Positions 23,828 through 32,873 are shown, counted from the first letter of the stretch. The stretch is 36,173 nt of DNA from Halorubrum sp. CSM-61 (GCF_003781945.1 NZ_RJJW01000005.1:66299-102471); one strand, 5' to 3'. The notes: generated from the sequence alone by a model not told the origin. Program-made: numbers and translations.

Positions 23828-24511
23828 TCAGATCGAGTCGCGCGTCTCGACCGGCGCCCGCCCGCAGATGCTCACGAGGTCGTGGAGGTCGTCGATCTCG
23901 TAGGTCGGCTGACAGGAGAGTTCGGTCGATCGGCGGTGCGGGCGCCGAATGAACGCGGAGTCGATGCCGGCGTTGTCGGCGGCCCGGATGTCGGACTCGT
24001 TGTCGCCGACGAAGACCGCGGTGTCGGCGTCGAGGTCCTCGAGGGCGCGCTCGATGTAGTACGGCGACGGTTTCTTCCGCGAGAGGCTGGCGACGGAGGG
24101 CTCGCGGCCGTACGCGACGTCGAACCGCCCGGCGAGCCCGAAGTGGTCGAGGACCGCGTCGACGGTGGCCTGTTGGTTCGAGGAGACGATCCCGAGCGCG
24201 GCATCGAGGTAACGGAGCGCGTCGACGTCGTCGTAGGGGGTCTTCTGCCCGCTCCGCGCCGCGTCGACCTGCGCGCTCGCGGCAGTCTCGTCGCGGACCC
24301 GCCAGAACTCGACCGGGTCGAGCCCGTAGCGCTCGCAGATGTCCGTCAGGGTGGCGGGGTCGACGCCGACCGCGACGTCGTCGACGTGGGCCAGGTCCGG
24401 GTCTTCGACGCCGAGGCTCACGAAGGCGTCCCAAGCGGCCTCCCGGAGGGTGTCGAAGGGGGTCCGACCGACGAGGACCCCGTCCTTATCGAGGACGACG
24501 GCGTCGTACAC
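23828..24511 (-). CDS. HAD-superfamily phosphatase
   Basis: The 227-residue hydrolase is of the phosphoglycolate-phosphatase-like HAD type. Motif I is AVVLDKDGVLVG (nucleophile Asp8, Asp10), motif II is ALGIVSSNQQ, the motif III lysine is in SRKKPSPYYIERAL, and motif IV is AVFVGDNESDIRAADNAG. A helical cap lies between motifs I and II. The substrate is unknown. No ATG start exists. I prefer the GTG at 24511, which gives MYDAVVLDKDG and lies about 28 bp from a CTTTTT box (24537-24543). A TTG at 24538 would add nine residues. Confidence 0.85.
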   Translation of the reverse strand: MYDAVVLDKDGVLVGRTPFDTLREAAWDAFVSLGVEDPDLAHVDDVAVGVDPATLTDICERYGLDPVEFWRVRDETAASAQVDAARSGQKTPYDDVDALRYLDAALGIVSSNQQATVDAVLDHFGLAGRFDVAYGREPSVASLSRKKPSPYYIERALEDLDADTAVFVGDNESDIRAADNAGIDSAFIRRPHRRSTELSCQPTYEIDDLHDLVSICGRAPVETRDSI

Positions 24512-24606
24512 GACCTCCTCTCCGTCGGTAACCGGCAAAAAGCTTTCACCGGTCGGTTCGGGCGACCGGGCGCCTCCCGAGGGGGCTGTCCCGTCGCGCG
24601 AGGCGG

Positions 24607-26544
24607 TCAGTCCGACCGCTCCTCGCTTCCGTCGTCGGCGAGATCGACGACCGCCTGTCGCCGGAGCGCGCGTTCGAGGAACGCCCGCGGGAGCGACGCG
24701 ATGTCGCCGGTCTGTACGCGCCAGAAGTTCGCGTACAGCCCGTCGGTCCCGAGGAGCCCCTCGTGCGTGCCGTCTTCTACCACTCTCCCGTCGTCGAGGA
24801 CGAGGATCCGGTCCGCCGTCCGGACGGTCGACAGCCGGTGCGCGATGACGAACGTCGTCCGGTCGGCGGCGAACTCGGCGATCCGGTCCTGAATTATCGC
24901 TTCCGTCTCAGTGTCCACCGCGGAGGTCGCCTCGTCTAACACCAAGATCGCGGGATCTTTGAGCATCGTTCGCGCGAGCGCCAGCCGCTGGCGCTGGCCG
25001 CCGGAGAGCTTCACCCCGCGTTCGCCGACGAGGGTGTCGTACCCCTCCGGCAGGTTATCGATGAATTCGTGGGCCTGCGCCCGCCGCGCGGCGCGTTCGA
25101 CGTCGCCGTCGCTCGCGTCGAACGTGCCGTACCGGACGTTCTCCGCGACCGTCCCGTAGAAGAGGAACGGCTCCTGGCTGACGTAGCCGATCGACCGCCG
25201 GAGGCTCCGCAACGTCACGTCGCGAACGTCCTGGCCGTCGATCCGGACGGCGCCGTCGTCGACGTCGTACAGCCGCGGCAGCAGCTTCAGAAGCGTCGAC
25301 TTGCCCGCGCCGGTCGGTCCGACCACCCCGACGGTCGTCCCGCCCTCGGCCGCGAAGTCGACGTCGGTGAGCACGGTCTCCCCCGAATACGCGAACCGAA
25401 CCCCGTCGTAGGTCACGTCCCCCCGGTCGACCTCGAGCGGCCGAGCGTCGGGGGAGTCCCGAACCGCGGGCTCCCGCGAGAGCACGCCCTGCACCCTGCT
25501 CCCAGCGGCCTTGGCCCGCTCGTAGTCGTCGACGACGTCGCCCAGCCTGATGATCGGCCAGAGGAACTGCTGGGCGTAGATGACGAAGGTGACGAACGCC
25601 CCCGGCGTGAGCGCGCTCGTCACGCCGAACACGGGGCGTCCGAGCACCCACAGCCCGCCGACGAGGAACGTGACCGCGAAGCCGACGCCGGAGATGACGG
25701 TCAGCCCCGGAAAGTACGTGATCCGGACCTTGACTGCCGATAAGTTGGCGGAGAGGTACTCGTCCGAGGCCTCGGCCACCCGCTCGCTCTCGAACCGCTC
25801 TGCCCCCTCGCTTTTGATTACCTCGATCCCGCTGACGTTGTTCTCCAGCCGGGAGTTGAGGTCTCCGATCTCCTCGCGGATCGAGAGGTACCGCGGCTCG
25901 ATGAGGCGGGTGAAGAGAAGCGTGAACGCCGCGAGAAGCGGGATCGGAAACAGGGTCACCGCCGTCAGCGAGAGGTTCAGCCCGACGAGTATCAGCCCGA
26001 TGCCGCCGACGGTGGCGAGGATCCACAGCGTCGCGCTCAGCCCGTCCTCGAGGAACGTCTCCAGGGCGTTCACGTCGTTGTTGAGGATGCTCATCAGGTC
26101 GCCCGTGCGGTTGCCGGTGAAGTAGGCGAGCTCGAGGTCCTGCAGGCGTTCGTAGGCGTCGACGCGGAGGTTCCGTTGAACGCGCTGGGCGAAGACGCTC
26201 CACCCCCAGTCCTCGATCCAGGAGGCGACCGCGCCGGCGACGGTCGCCCCCACGAGGATCGCGATCGAGAAGTACAGCTTCCCGACGTCGGTGTCCGGAA
26301 CGAGCCCCGCCGGCACCAGCGGGAGCGCGTACGGGCGCTCGGCGAGGAAGACGGCGTCGACCGCCAGCCCGATGACGAAGGCGGGGACCAGCGCGAACGC
26401 CCGGCCGACGACCGTGGCGACGGCCCCGAGGGCGGCGTACCGGTGGCCGGTGGCGTACTCGGTGTACAGTCGCCAGACGGGGTTCTCCGACCACGATCCG
26501 GGCGTCTCCGAGGGATCGGCGAGCGAGTCGGGGTCCGTCTCCAT
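24607..26544 (-). CDS. ABC transporter, fused permease and ATPase (exporter type)
   Basis: The 645-residue half-transporter has six membrane helices (about 40-330) in an ABC type-1 exporter domain. The ATPase has Walker A GPTGAGKST (near 410), signature LSGGQRQRLALART (near 512), Walker B ILVLDEATSAVDTET (near 530) and the H-loop VIAHRLSTV. As a half-transporter it should dimerise to export lipids, drugs or peptides; the cargo is unknown. The ATG at 26544 begins METDPDSLAD; the much longer open frame upstream is basic and uncharacteristic. A TATA-like box (26566-26573, minus strand TCTTAACC) lies about 26 bp upstream. It is divergent from the CBS gene. Confidence 0.93.
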   Translation of the reverse strand: METDPDSLADPSETPGSWSENPVWRLYTEYATGHRYAALGAVATVVGRAFALVPAFVIGLAVDAVFLAERPYALPLVPAGLVPDTDVGKLYFSIAILVGATVAGAVASWIEDWGWSVFAQRVQRNLRVDAYERLQDLELAYFTGNRTGDLMSILNNDVNALETFLEDGLSATLWILATVGGIGLILVGLNLSLTAVTLFPIPLLAAFTLLFTRLIEPRYLSIREEIGDLNSRLENNVSGIEVIKSEGAERFESERVAEASDEYLSANLSAVKVRITYFPGLTVISGVGFAVTFLVGGLWVLGRPVFGVTSALTPGAFVTFVIYAQQFLWPIIRLGDVVDDYERAKAAGSRVQGVLSREPAVRDSPDARPLEVDRGDVTYDGVRFAYSGETVLTDVDFAAEGGTTVGVVGPTGAGKSTLLKLLPRLYDVDDGAVRIDGQDVRDVTLRSLRRSIGYVSQEPFLFYGTVAENVRYGTFDASDGDVERAARRAQAHEFIDNLPEGYDTLVGERGVKLSGGQRQRLALARTMLKDPAILVLDEATSAVDTETEAIIQDRIAEFAADRTTFVIAHRLSTVRTADRILVLDDGRVVEDGTHEGLLGTDGLYANFWRVQTGDIASLPRAFLERALRRQAVVDLADDGSEERSD

Positions 26545-26565
26545 ACCGCTACACCGCCCCGCGTG

Positions 26566-26573
26566 GGTTAAGA
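26566..26573 (-). promoter_or_regulatory. TATA box of the ABC exporter gene
   Basis: The minus strand reads TCTTAACC, about 26 bp upstream of the ATG at 26544. This spacing supports that start over the longer open frame. Confidence 0.5.
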
Positions 26574-26737
26574 GCCTCCGGGCGAGACGCTTCTTCCGGG
26601 CGAGGCGGGCTCGACGCCCTCGGATCGTCGATTGGACGGAAATGTGTCGGGTACGGCCGGCCACAGGAGCCGATCTCACCGACGGACACGCCTCCCGCAC
26701 TTTCAATACCCGGCGCGTCCAACCCTCGGATTGGACC

Positions 26738-27877
26738 ATGAATATTGTTGATATCGCGGAGCCGGAGTACGTCGAGGTCGACGTCAGCGAACGACTCGCC
26801 AAGGTCCGGTCCATCTTCGAGCGCGAGAATCCGAAGGGGATCGTCGTCACGGAGGACGGCGAGTACGCGGGCGTCGTGGGCGAGAAACAGCTCATGCGCT
26901 CCCGGATGGAGGACGACACCAAGGTGTCGGCCGTGATGAAGTCGGCCCCGTCGGTCGACCGCCACGAGGACCTCCGCGAGACCGCTCGCCTCCTCGTCGA
27001 GGGCGACGTGAAGATCGCGCCCGTCTACGAGGGCGAGAAGCTCTACGGGATCGTCACGGTCGACCAGATCCTCGAGGCCGTCCTCGACAGCCTCGACGCG
27101 ATCACCGTCGGCCAGATCGCGACCGAGGACGTGATCGGGATCAACGAGAAGGACAGCGTCGGGAGCGCGATCAACCGCCTCCGCGAGAACGGGATCTCTC
27201 GGCTCCCCGCGCTCGACGAGGACGGCCAGCTCGTCGGCGTCGTCACCACCAACGACATCGTCGAGTTCGTCGTCCGCGACCAAGAGCGGCAGGGCAGCGG
27301 CGACCGCGCGGGCGACATCGACCGGATGCTCGACATCCCCGTCTACGACATCATGTCGAGCCCCGTCGTCACCGCGACCGCCGACGAGACCGCGGAGGCC
27401 GTCGTGCAGCGCATGTTCGACAACGACGTCTCCGGGCTGGTCGTCACGCCGAACGGCGCCGACACCGTCGCCGGCATGGTGACGAAGACCGACGTGTTGC
27501 GCGCGCTCACGTTCACCGAGCAGGACTCGATGGACGTGCAGATCACCAACGTCGAGCTGCTGGACACGACCTCCCGCGAGCACATCGTCGAGTCCATCGA
27601 GCAGGTCGCGAACAAGTACGCGGACATGCACGTCATCCACGCGCACGTCCGGCTCCACGCCCACAAGGAGAAGCTCCGCGGCACCCCCCTGATCCAGTGT
27701 CAGATCCGCCTCCGCACCAACGAGGGGCAGGTCGGCGGCTCCGGCGAGGGGTACGGCGCCGAGCACGCCTTCCACGTCGCGCTCGACAAGCTGGAGCGCA
27801 ACGTCTTAGAGATCAAGGGCGTCAACGCCGACGAGGAGTACCGGGGTCAGCTCCTCCGCAAGCTCGGCGAGCTGTAA
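26738..27877 (+). CDS. Four-CBS-domain protein with HPF/S30AE-like C-terminal domain
   Basis: The 379-residue cytoplasmic protein has four CBS motifs arranged as two Bateman pairs (about 1-55, 62-120, 126-185 and 206-270), which bind adenine nucleotides in other proteins. A C-terminal domain (about 285-379) follows, with HVIHAHVRLHAHKEKLRG, IQCQIRLRTNEGQ, GEGYGAEHAFHVALDKLERN and VLEIKG. That alpha/beta pattern resembles the HPF/RaiA (S30AE) ribosome-hibernation domain. I infer a ribosome-associated factor whose action is tuned by the energy state. CBS-containing hibernation factors have recently been described in archaea, but orthology here is untested. The ATG at 26738 has a TATA-like TTCAATAC about 32 bp upstream. 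Confidence 0.88.
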   Translation: MNIVDIAEPEYVEVDVSERLAKVRSIFERENPKGIVVTEDGEYAGVVGEKQLMRSRMEDDTKVSAVMKSAPSVDRHEDLRETARLLVEGDVKIAPVYEGEKLYGIVTVDQILEAVLDSLDAITVGQIATEDVIGINEKDSVGSAINRLRENGISRLPALDEDGQLVGVVTTNDIVEFVVRDQERQGSGDRAGDIDRMLDIPVYDIMSSPVVTATADETAEAVVQRMFDNDVSGLVVTPNGADTVAGMVTKTDVLRALTFTEQDSMDVQITNVELLDTTSREHIVESIEQVANKYADMHVIHAHVRLHAHKEKLRGTPLIQCQIRLRTNEGQVGGSGEGYGAEHAFHVALDKLERNVLEIKGVNADEEYRGQLLRKLGEL

Positions 27878-27933
27878 CGCGACTCGCCCGGTCGTCCGCC
27901 GTCGACGTTTCGACCGACTCCGTATGCGACTCT

Positions 27934-27942
27934 CGCTTTTTC
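27934..27942 (+). terminator. T-tract after the CBS-HPF gene
   Basis: CGCTTTTTC with five consecutive T lies about 60 bp beyond the stop, in the 105-bp gap before the convergent protease gene. Confidence 0.35.
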
Positions 27943-27982
27943 GCCCTCCGCCCGCGGACCGCGCGCCCCGTCCTCGAAGCCG

Positions 27983-30900
27983 CTACGATCGGTCTCCGCC
28001 GAGCCGCCGCCCCAGCATCGCGAGCGTGACCAGCGCGAGGACGGCGGCGAGGGCGCCGAATCCGGGCGTTTCGTCCTCGGGTCCGCCGTCCTCCGTGTCG
28101 CCGTCGTCCGCTCCGCCGCCTCCGCCCGTGTCGCCGTCCGCTGCGTCTCCCGCATCCGTGCCGTCGGTGTCGTCGTCGCTCCCGTCGGTCTCCCCTTCCC
28201 CGTCGGACGGTTCCTCGACGGGGTCGTCTTGGATCGGCTCGTCGTCGGTGCCGTTTTCGGGCTCGTCGATCGTGTCGTCACCTCCGCCGTCGGTCTCGTT
28301 TTCGGAGTCATCTCCGGGCGGTTCCTCGTCAGCGTCGGAGGAACCATCGTCGGATGGAGGTGGAGACGGGGACGGAGATGGAGACGGCGACGGGCTACTC
28401 GTCGTCTCGTCGCTCTCGCCCTCCACGACTTCGAACGAGACGGTCCGCGAACCGTCCGGCGTCGAGCCGGTCGCGGCGTACTCCCCGGTCGCGGTGTCGT
28501 CGTCGACGGAGACCGTGAACGTCGCGGTGCGCGTCTCCCCCGGATCGACGCCGGAGTACGTCGCCGAGTGCCGGACCCCGGTCGCCGTGTCGGCGAACGT
28601 CACCGTCACGCCGCCGGCGGCGCCGCCGTCGTTCCGGACCGTCGCCGAGAAGTCGCCGGTCGTCCCCCGCTCGATCTCGGTCGGTCCGGAGAGGTCGGTG
28701 ACGGTGAACGCGGGCGGCAGCGACAGCGCGAAGTCGACGTCGACGCTCCCGTTGGCCGGGAGCGAGAGCGTCTCGCTCGCGTCCGCGTACCCGTCTGCGG
28801 AGGCCGTGGCGTCGTATTCGCCCCGCGGGAGCGTAAGCGAGTAGTCGCCGTCGGCGCCGGTCGCGTCCGATCGCGATCCGACGGTCACCGTCGCCCCGTC
28901 GACCGGGTCGCCGGTCGCGTCCGCGGTGACGGTTCCCGACAGCGTCGCGGGCTTCGGGTCGAGGGCGAGAGTCAGGTCGGTCGTCGCGTTCGGACCGATC
29001 TCGACGTCGCTCACCGTCGTCGGATCGAAGTCCGGCGCGTCCGCCGTCACGTCGTAGGTCCCGGGTCGGAGCGCCGCTTCGTAGGCGCCGTCCGAGTTCG
29101 CGTCGACCGTCGCGACCCGATCGCCGGTCGCGTTCGCCACGGTGACGGTCGCGTTGCCGGGGGCGTCGAGCGCGTCGGTCGCGCCCACGACCCCCGAGAG
29201 CGTCCCGTTCCGCAGCGCGAGCGAGAGGTTCACTGTCGCCGTGTCGCCCGACCCGCCCAGCGTCGCGCTCGCGGTCGCCGGGGCGTAGGTCGCGTTGCTC
29301 CCGGTGACGGTCAGGTCGGCGGCCGGCACGTCGACCGCGTAGGTTCCGTCCGCCCCGGTCGCCGTCTCGCCGACGACCTCGGTGCCGTTCCGGACGACCA
29401 CGTCGATCCCCGGAAGCGCCGCCGCCGTTTCCGCGTCCGTGACGGTCCCGTCGACCGTTCCGACCGCCTCGGCGACCCGGATCGACGCCGCCTCGTCGTC
29501 GTCCGGCGTGGCGACCGCGAGCGTCGTCGATCCGGTCGTCAGGTCGTCGGGAACGGTTCCGGAAAGCGACAGGGTCGTCGCGTTTCCGGCCCCGAGCGAG
29601 ACGTTCGCCGCGTTCAGCACGCGCACGTCGCTCGCGTTTTCGGGGTCCGCGAGTCGGAGTTCGACGGTGCGGTTGTCTCCCGCGGTGCCGCCGTGATTCG
29701 TCACGTTCGCGGCCGCGTCGAGCGTCGCGTTGCGCTCGACGATCGACGGCGCGGTGGGGTTCGTCACCTCGTAGAACGGCCCGTCGACCACCGATATCTC
29801 GCTCGTCAGATTCGAGTCGTCGGTGTACGCGCCGTGGTCGTAGGTCCGACCGGTCTCCGTGTCCGCGGGCACGACGTACGAGAACGAGACGGTCGTCTCC
29901 TCGCCGGGCCGGAGCGAGACGTTCGCCTCGTCGCCGTCGCTCCCGTTGAACCGGTACTCGACCGTCCCCGATCCGGGGTCCTCGCCGGTGTTGTTGACCG
30001 TCGCCGTCGCCTCGACCGTGGCTCCCGGCGCGGTCTCGTCCGGCGCGTCGAACGCGGTCACCGTGAGGTTCGAGCGGTCCTCGGTCACCCTTTCGACCGC
30101 CGCGTAGCCGTCGACGACGCCGGTTCCGTAGCGGTCGTCCGGCTCGGTGGCGTCGTCGGGGTGGTTCGCTGTGTCACGGAGCGCGTCGTACAGCTCGTCG
30201 TCGGAGAGGTCCCGCGCGCTCGCCGAGAGCATCAGCGCGGCGACGCCGGAGACGTGCGGGGCGGCCATGGAGGTGCCCGAGTACGTGCCGTCGTACCCGC
30301 CGCCAGGGACCGACGAGTACACGTTCACGCCCGGCGCGGACACGTCCGGGACCACGTACTCGTCGGGCCAATCTGCGGGGGCGTCGCTCCCCCACGCGTT
30401 CGACGTGTCGATCGTCTCTCCGCTGGAGAAGTCGGCGACGCCACGGCCGTCGTCAACCGCGCCGACCGCGAGGGAGTCGTAGACGTTACCGGGCGAGCTC
30501 GACGTTCCGTGGCCGCTGTTCCCCGAGGACACGACGACGATCTTCCCGGCGCCGCGGGCGTTCCGAACCGGCTCGACGAAATCCGCGTAATACCCGTCCG
30601 CACCGAGGCTCATCTGAAGCACGTCGACGTCGGAATCCTGCGTCGCGTGTTCCATTCCCGCGATGACCCGGGCGAACGTCGCGTTTGTCCTGTCGTCGTC
30701 GAACACCTTGATCCCGTGGAGCGACGCGGTCGGCGCGACGCCGATCGCGGTCCCGCTCGCGTTTCCGCCCGCCACGGTGCCGGCGACGTGAGTTCCGTGC
30801 CCGTCCCCGTCCGACGCGTCGGACACGTCGTCGCTCACCAGGTTCCCCTCGGCGTCGTACTCCGCCCACCCGCTCACGTTCAGGTCCGGGTGGTCGGGGT

Positions 30901-31660
30901 CGATTCCCGTATCGATCACCGCGACCGTCGCCCCGTCCCCGCGGGTTCCGAACGTCTCCCAGACTTCGGGCGCGCGAACCATCTCGACGCCGTAGGTCGC
31001 GTCGGTCGAGGCGGTAGAGACGCTCTTCGGCGTGGGAGTCGGCGTCGCACCGGCGAGCGCGGTGTCGGCGCCCCCCGCGGCCGCCGAGTCGAGTTCGACC
31101 CGGAAGTTCTCGTGGACGCGATCGACGCCCCGCACGTCGAGGAGTCGCTGCGCCGCAACGCTCTCGGTGTCGACCGTGACGAGCATCGCGTTCGCGAGCC
31201 AGAATCTCCGCTCGACCGTGACGCCGGGCTTCCGCTCGGCGAACGCCTCGAAGCCGGCCTGCGCGTTCGCGGCGTTCGTCTTGAGGTCGTTCGCGGAGGA
31301 CGTCGCCGAGCCCCTCGAACTCTCCGGTCCGACGCCTCCGCCATCTCCGCCGCCTCCGCCGCCGGACCCGGGACCCGCGTCGTCCGCGAACCGGACCACG
31401 ATCTCGACGGTACCGTTCGCCGAGCGGAGGCCGGGCGGAACGGCGTCGCTCTCCGGGGCGAAGCCGGAACCGACCGCGGCGGGGCCGGTCGGCACGGGTT
31501 CGTCCCCGACGGAAGCGACCGCTTCCGTGTCACCCGATCCGGCACCGTCAACGGCGAAGCCGCCCGCGACCACCCCCGGCGCGACGGCCGCGATGAGCAG
31601 GCACGCCGCGAGAGTGATCGCTACCGCATTTACATATGAAAAATGCGACGTATCGCTCAC
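27983..31660 (-). CDS. Cell-surface subtilisin-like serine protease with PGF-CTERM anchor
   Basis: The 1,225-residue S8 protease has a Sec-type signal (about 10-36) and a propeptide-like region (80-205). The catalytic domain (about 225-520) has Asp250 (VIDTGID), His288 (GHGTHVAGT), oxyanion Asn381 (SSGNSGHG) and Ser464 (GTSMAAPHVSG). Downstream come two CARDB-like modules (about 530-735), three carboxypeptidase-regulatory-like beta modules (740-985) and a third CARDB-like module (985-1090). A Pro/Ser then Asp/Glu/Gly stalk (1090-1195) follows. The C-terminus is PGFGALAAVLALVTLAMLGR followed by Arg, a PGF-CTERM signal processed and lipid-linked by archaeosortase ArtA. It probably digests extracellular protein while tethered to the cell. 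The start is a GTG with a TATA box (31684-31690) about 27 bp upstream. Confidence 0.95.
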   Translation of the reverse strand: MSDTSHFSYVNAVAITLAACLLIAAVAPGVVAGGFAVDGAGSGDTEAVASVGDEPVPTGPAAVGSGFAPESDAVPPGLRSANGTVEIVVRFADDAGPGSGGGGGGDGGGVGPESSRGSATSSANDLKTNAANAQAGFEAFAERKPGVTVERRFWLANAMLVTVDTESVAAQRLLDVRGVDRVHENFRVELDSAAAGGADTALAGATPTPTPKSVSTASTDATYGVEMVRAPEVWETFGTRGDGATVAVIDTGIDPDHPDLNVSGWAEYDAEGNLVSDDVSDASDGDGHGTHVAGTVAGGNASGTAIGVAPTASLHGIKVFDDDRTNATFARVIAGMEHATQDSDVDVLQMSLGADGYYADFVEPVRNARGAGKIVVVSSGNSGHGTSSSPGNVYDSLAVGAVDDGRGVADFSSGETIDTSNAWGSDAPADWPDEYVVPDVSAPGVNVYSSVPGGGYDGTYSGTSMAAPHVSGVAALMLSASARDLSDDELYDALRDTANHPDDATEPDDRYGTGVVDGYAAVERVTEDRSNLTVTAFDAPDETAPGATVEATATVNNTGEDPGSGTVEYRFNGSDGDEANVSLRPGEETTVSFSYVVPADTETGRTYDHGAYTDDSNLTSEISVVDGPFYEVTNPTAPSIVERNATLDAAANVTNHGGTAGDNRTVELRLADPENASDVRVLNAANVSLGAGNATTLSLSGTVPDDLTTGSTTLAVATPDDDEAASIRVAEAVGTVDGTVTDAETAAALPGIDVVVRNGTEVVGETATGADGTYAVDVPAADLTVTGSNATYAPATASATLGGSGDTATVNLSLALRNGTLSGVVGATDALDAPGNATVTVANATGDRVATVDANSDGAYEAALRPGTYDVTADAPDFDPTTVSDVEIGPNATTDLTLALDPKPATLSGTVTADATGDPVDGATVTVGSRSDATGADGDYSLTLPRGEYDATASADGYADASETLSLPANGSVDVDFALSLPPAFTVTDLSGPTEIERGTTGDFSATVRNDGGAAGGVTVTFADTATGVRHSATYSGVDPGETRTATFTVSVDDDTATGEYAATGSTPDGSRTVSFEVVEGESDETTSSPSPSPSPSPSPPPSDDGSSDADEEPPGDDSENETDGGGDDTIDEPENGTDDEPIQDDPVEEPSDGEGETDGSDDDTDGTDAGDAADGDTGGGGGADDGDTEDGGPEDETPGFGALAAVLALVTLAMLGRRLGGDRS

Positions 31661-31683
31661 TACCGGTTACGTCGGCGCGACGC

Positions 31684-31690
31684 GGATAAC
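31684..31690 (-). promoter_or_regulatory. TATA box of the subtilase gene
   Basis: The minus strand reads GTTATCC, about 27 bp before the GTG start at 31660. Confidence 0.45.
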
Positions 31691-31739
31691 TCCCCCGCCC
31701 CGCGTGTCACCGCTGATACTCTCGCGCCCCGTCGGGCGC

Positions 31740-32447
31740 TTACGCGTCCGAACCCTCGGCGAGCCCGTCGGCGACGATCCGGAACGTTGCGGTGTCGCCC
31801 GCGGGCTTCGAGCGGTGCTTCTCGAGCGTCGCCCGGCGGTTCCCGCCGCGGAACCGGTCGACGCGAAGGATCGCGCCGGTCCAGTGATTGAGGGTGTTGC
31901 CGCCGAGCGCGCGGTCTCGGTCGCTGTCGGGGTCGGTGAACACCTGGTTCGTGATGACGACGGCGACGTCGTGTCTGCGGGCCAAAGAGAGGAGGTGGGT
32001 CACCTGTTTGGCGACCTTCCGGAGCGACTGCCCGCCCTCGGTGTCGCCCGCGCGCTCAAGACGGTAGAAGCCGGTCGCGGAGTCCAACACGATCAGCTCC
32101 ACCTCCTCGGCGAGCTCCTCGGCGTCGCGGACGGCCTCGCGCTGGTCGTCGAAGTCGTACGCCTCGGAGATCACCAGCCGCGAGGCGATCTCCTCGACCG
32201 TCTCGTCGGACTCGGAACGGCCGGCCCGCCCCGCGGCCATCTGCTCGAACCGGTCGATGGAGAGCCCTTCGGTGTCGATGTAGAGGGCGCGGTCGCCGCC
32301 GGCGGCGACCTCGACGGCCGCGGCGAGCGCGAGGTTCGTCTTGCCGGCCGCGGGCGGGCCGTACACTTGCGTGACGACCCCGCGCTCGAACCCGCCGCCC
32401 AACAGGTCGTCGACCGGCCGACAGCCGGTCGGGATCGAATCGCTCAC
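31740..32447 (-). CDS. radB: DNA repair and recombination protein RadB
   Basis: RadB is the archaeal RadA/RAD51 paralogue that acts as a recombination mediator. The 235-residue product is only the core ATPase, without the N-terminal helix-hairpin-helix domain of RadA, as usual for RadB. It has Walker A GPPAAGKT (30-37), Walker B ELIVLDSATGF, and the family segments PTGCRPVDDLLGGGFERGVV, AVVITNQVF and HWTGAILRVDRF. The start is a GTG at 32447 with a strong TATA-like TTTAAATA (32472-32479) about 28 bp upstream, so the mRNA is probably leaderless. It ends 79 bp before the subtilase start on the same strand, where that gene has its own promoter. Confidence 0.94.
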   Translation of the reverse strand: MSDSIPTGCRPVDDLLGGGFERGVVTQVYGPPAAGKTNLALAAAVEVAAGGDRALYIDTEGLSIDRFEQMAAGRAGRSESDETVEEIASRLVISEAYDFDDQREAVRDAEELAEEVELIVLDSATGFYRLERAGDTEGGQSLRKVAKQVTHLLSLARRHDVAVVITNQVFTDPDSDRDRALGGNTLNHWTGAILRVDRFRGGNRRATLEKHRSKPAGDTATFRIVADGLAEGSDA

Positions 32448-32471
32448 TAGCTGGTGGTTCGCTCGCGTTCG

Positions 32472-32479
32472 TATTTAAA
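32472..32479 (-). promoter_or_regulatory. radB: TATA box of radB
   Basis: The minus strand reads TTTAAATA, one of the best TATA matches in the window, about 28 bp upstream of the GTG start. Confidence 0.6.
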
Positions 32480-32570
32480 CGGTCGATCGCAGCTCGGACC
32501 GGTCGATACGCGTCGCTCGCGGGGAATGCCGACGTCGTCCGCGGGCGAGAGCGCCGCCGCTCGTCGGAGT

Positions 32571-32663
32571 ATTATAAGTGTGAAAGAAACGGAGATGGCG
32601 TCGATCACGTCGAGCGACAGCCGAGATCCGGTGTTGCGTGCGGACGCGCCGTCCGCGACTTGA
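32571..32663 (+). other. TATA-like box followed by a 22-codon frame
   Basis: ATTATAAG at 32571-32578 looks like a good TATA box on the plus strand. About 20 bp later an ATG (32595) opens a 22-codon frame, MASITSSDSRDPVLRADAPS and two more residues, ending at 32663, 3 bp before the convergent cspA stop. It could encode a micropeptide or a small RNA running into the cspA 3' end, or be chance. Confidence 0.2.
32640..32656 (-). terminator. Hairpin downstream of cspA
   Basis: GCGGAC-GCGCC-GTCCGC forms a perfect 6-bp stem 10 bp past the cspA stop. No T tract follows closely, so it may serve 3'-end stability rather than termination. Confidence 0.3.
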
Positions 32664-32666
32664 GGG

Positions 32667-32873
32667 TTAGTTGCGCGTCAGGTTCGTCGCGCGCGGTCCC
32701 TTGGGGGACGATTCGATGTCGAATTCCACTTCCTGACCCTCCTCGAGGTCCGGGCCGCCGACGTCTTCCATGTGGAAGAACACGTCTTCGTCGTCGTCGA
32801 GGTCGCCGTCGTCAGTCGAGATGAAACCGTAGCCGCCAGTGTCGTTGAAGAAGTCAACCTTACCGTTTGCCAT
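32667..32873 (-). CDS. cspA: Cold-shock domain protein
   Basis: The 68-residue single-domain CspA-type protein is a nucleic-acid chaperone. It shows the KVDFFNDTGGYGFIS start with the RNP1-like strand (13-19), an acidic loop DDGDLDDDEDVFFHM containing RNP2 (VFFHM), and the closing PKGPRATNLTRN. The acidic loop is a few residues longer than in bacterial Csp. The ATG at 32873 gives the family N-terminus MANGKVDFF. A GGTTATC TATA-like box (32901-32907) about 30 bp upstream supports it over a longer frame starting at 32921. Confidence 0.95.
   Translation of the reverse strand: MANGKVDFFNDTGGYGFISTDDGDLDDDEDVFFHMEDVGGPDLEEGQEVEFDIESSPKGPRATNLTRN

Noticed and set aside
24607-26922. Longer ABC exporter with an extra 126-residue N-terminus
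   Set aside because: The extension is antisense to the divergent CBS gene and its promoter, is basic and unlike the family, and the TATA spacing supports the ATG at 26544.
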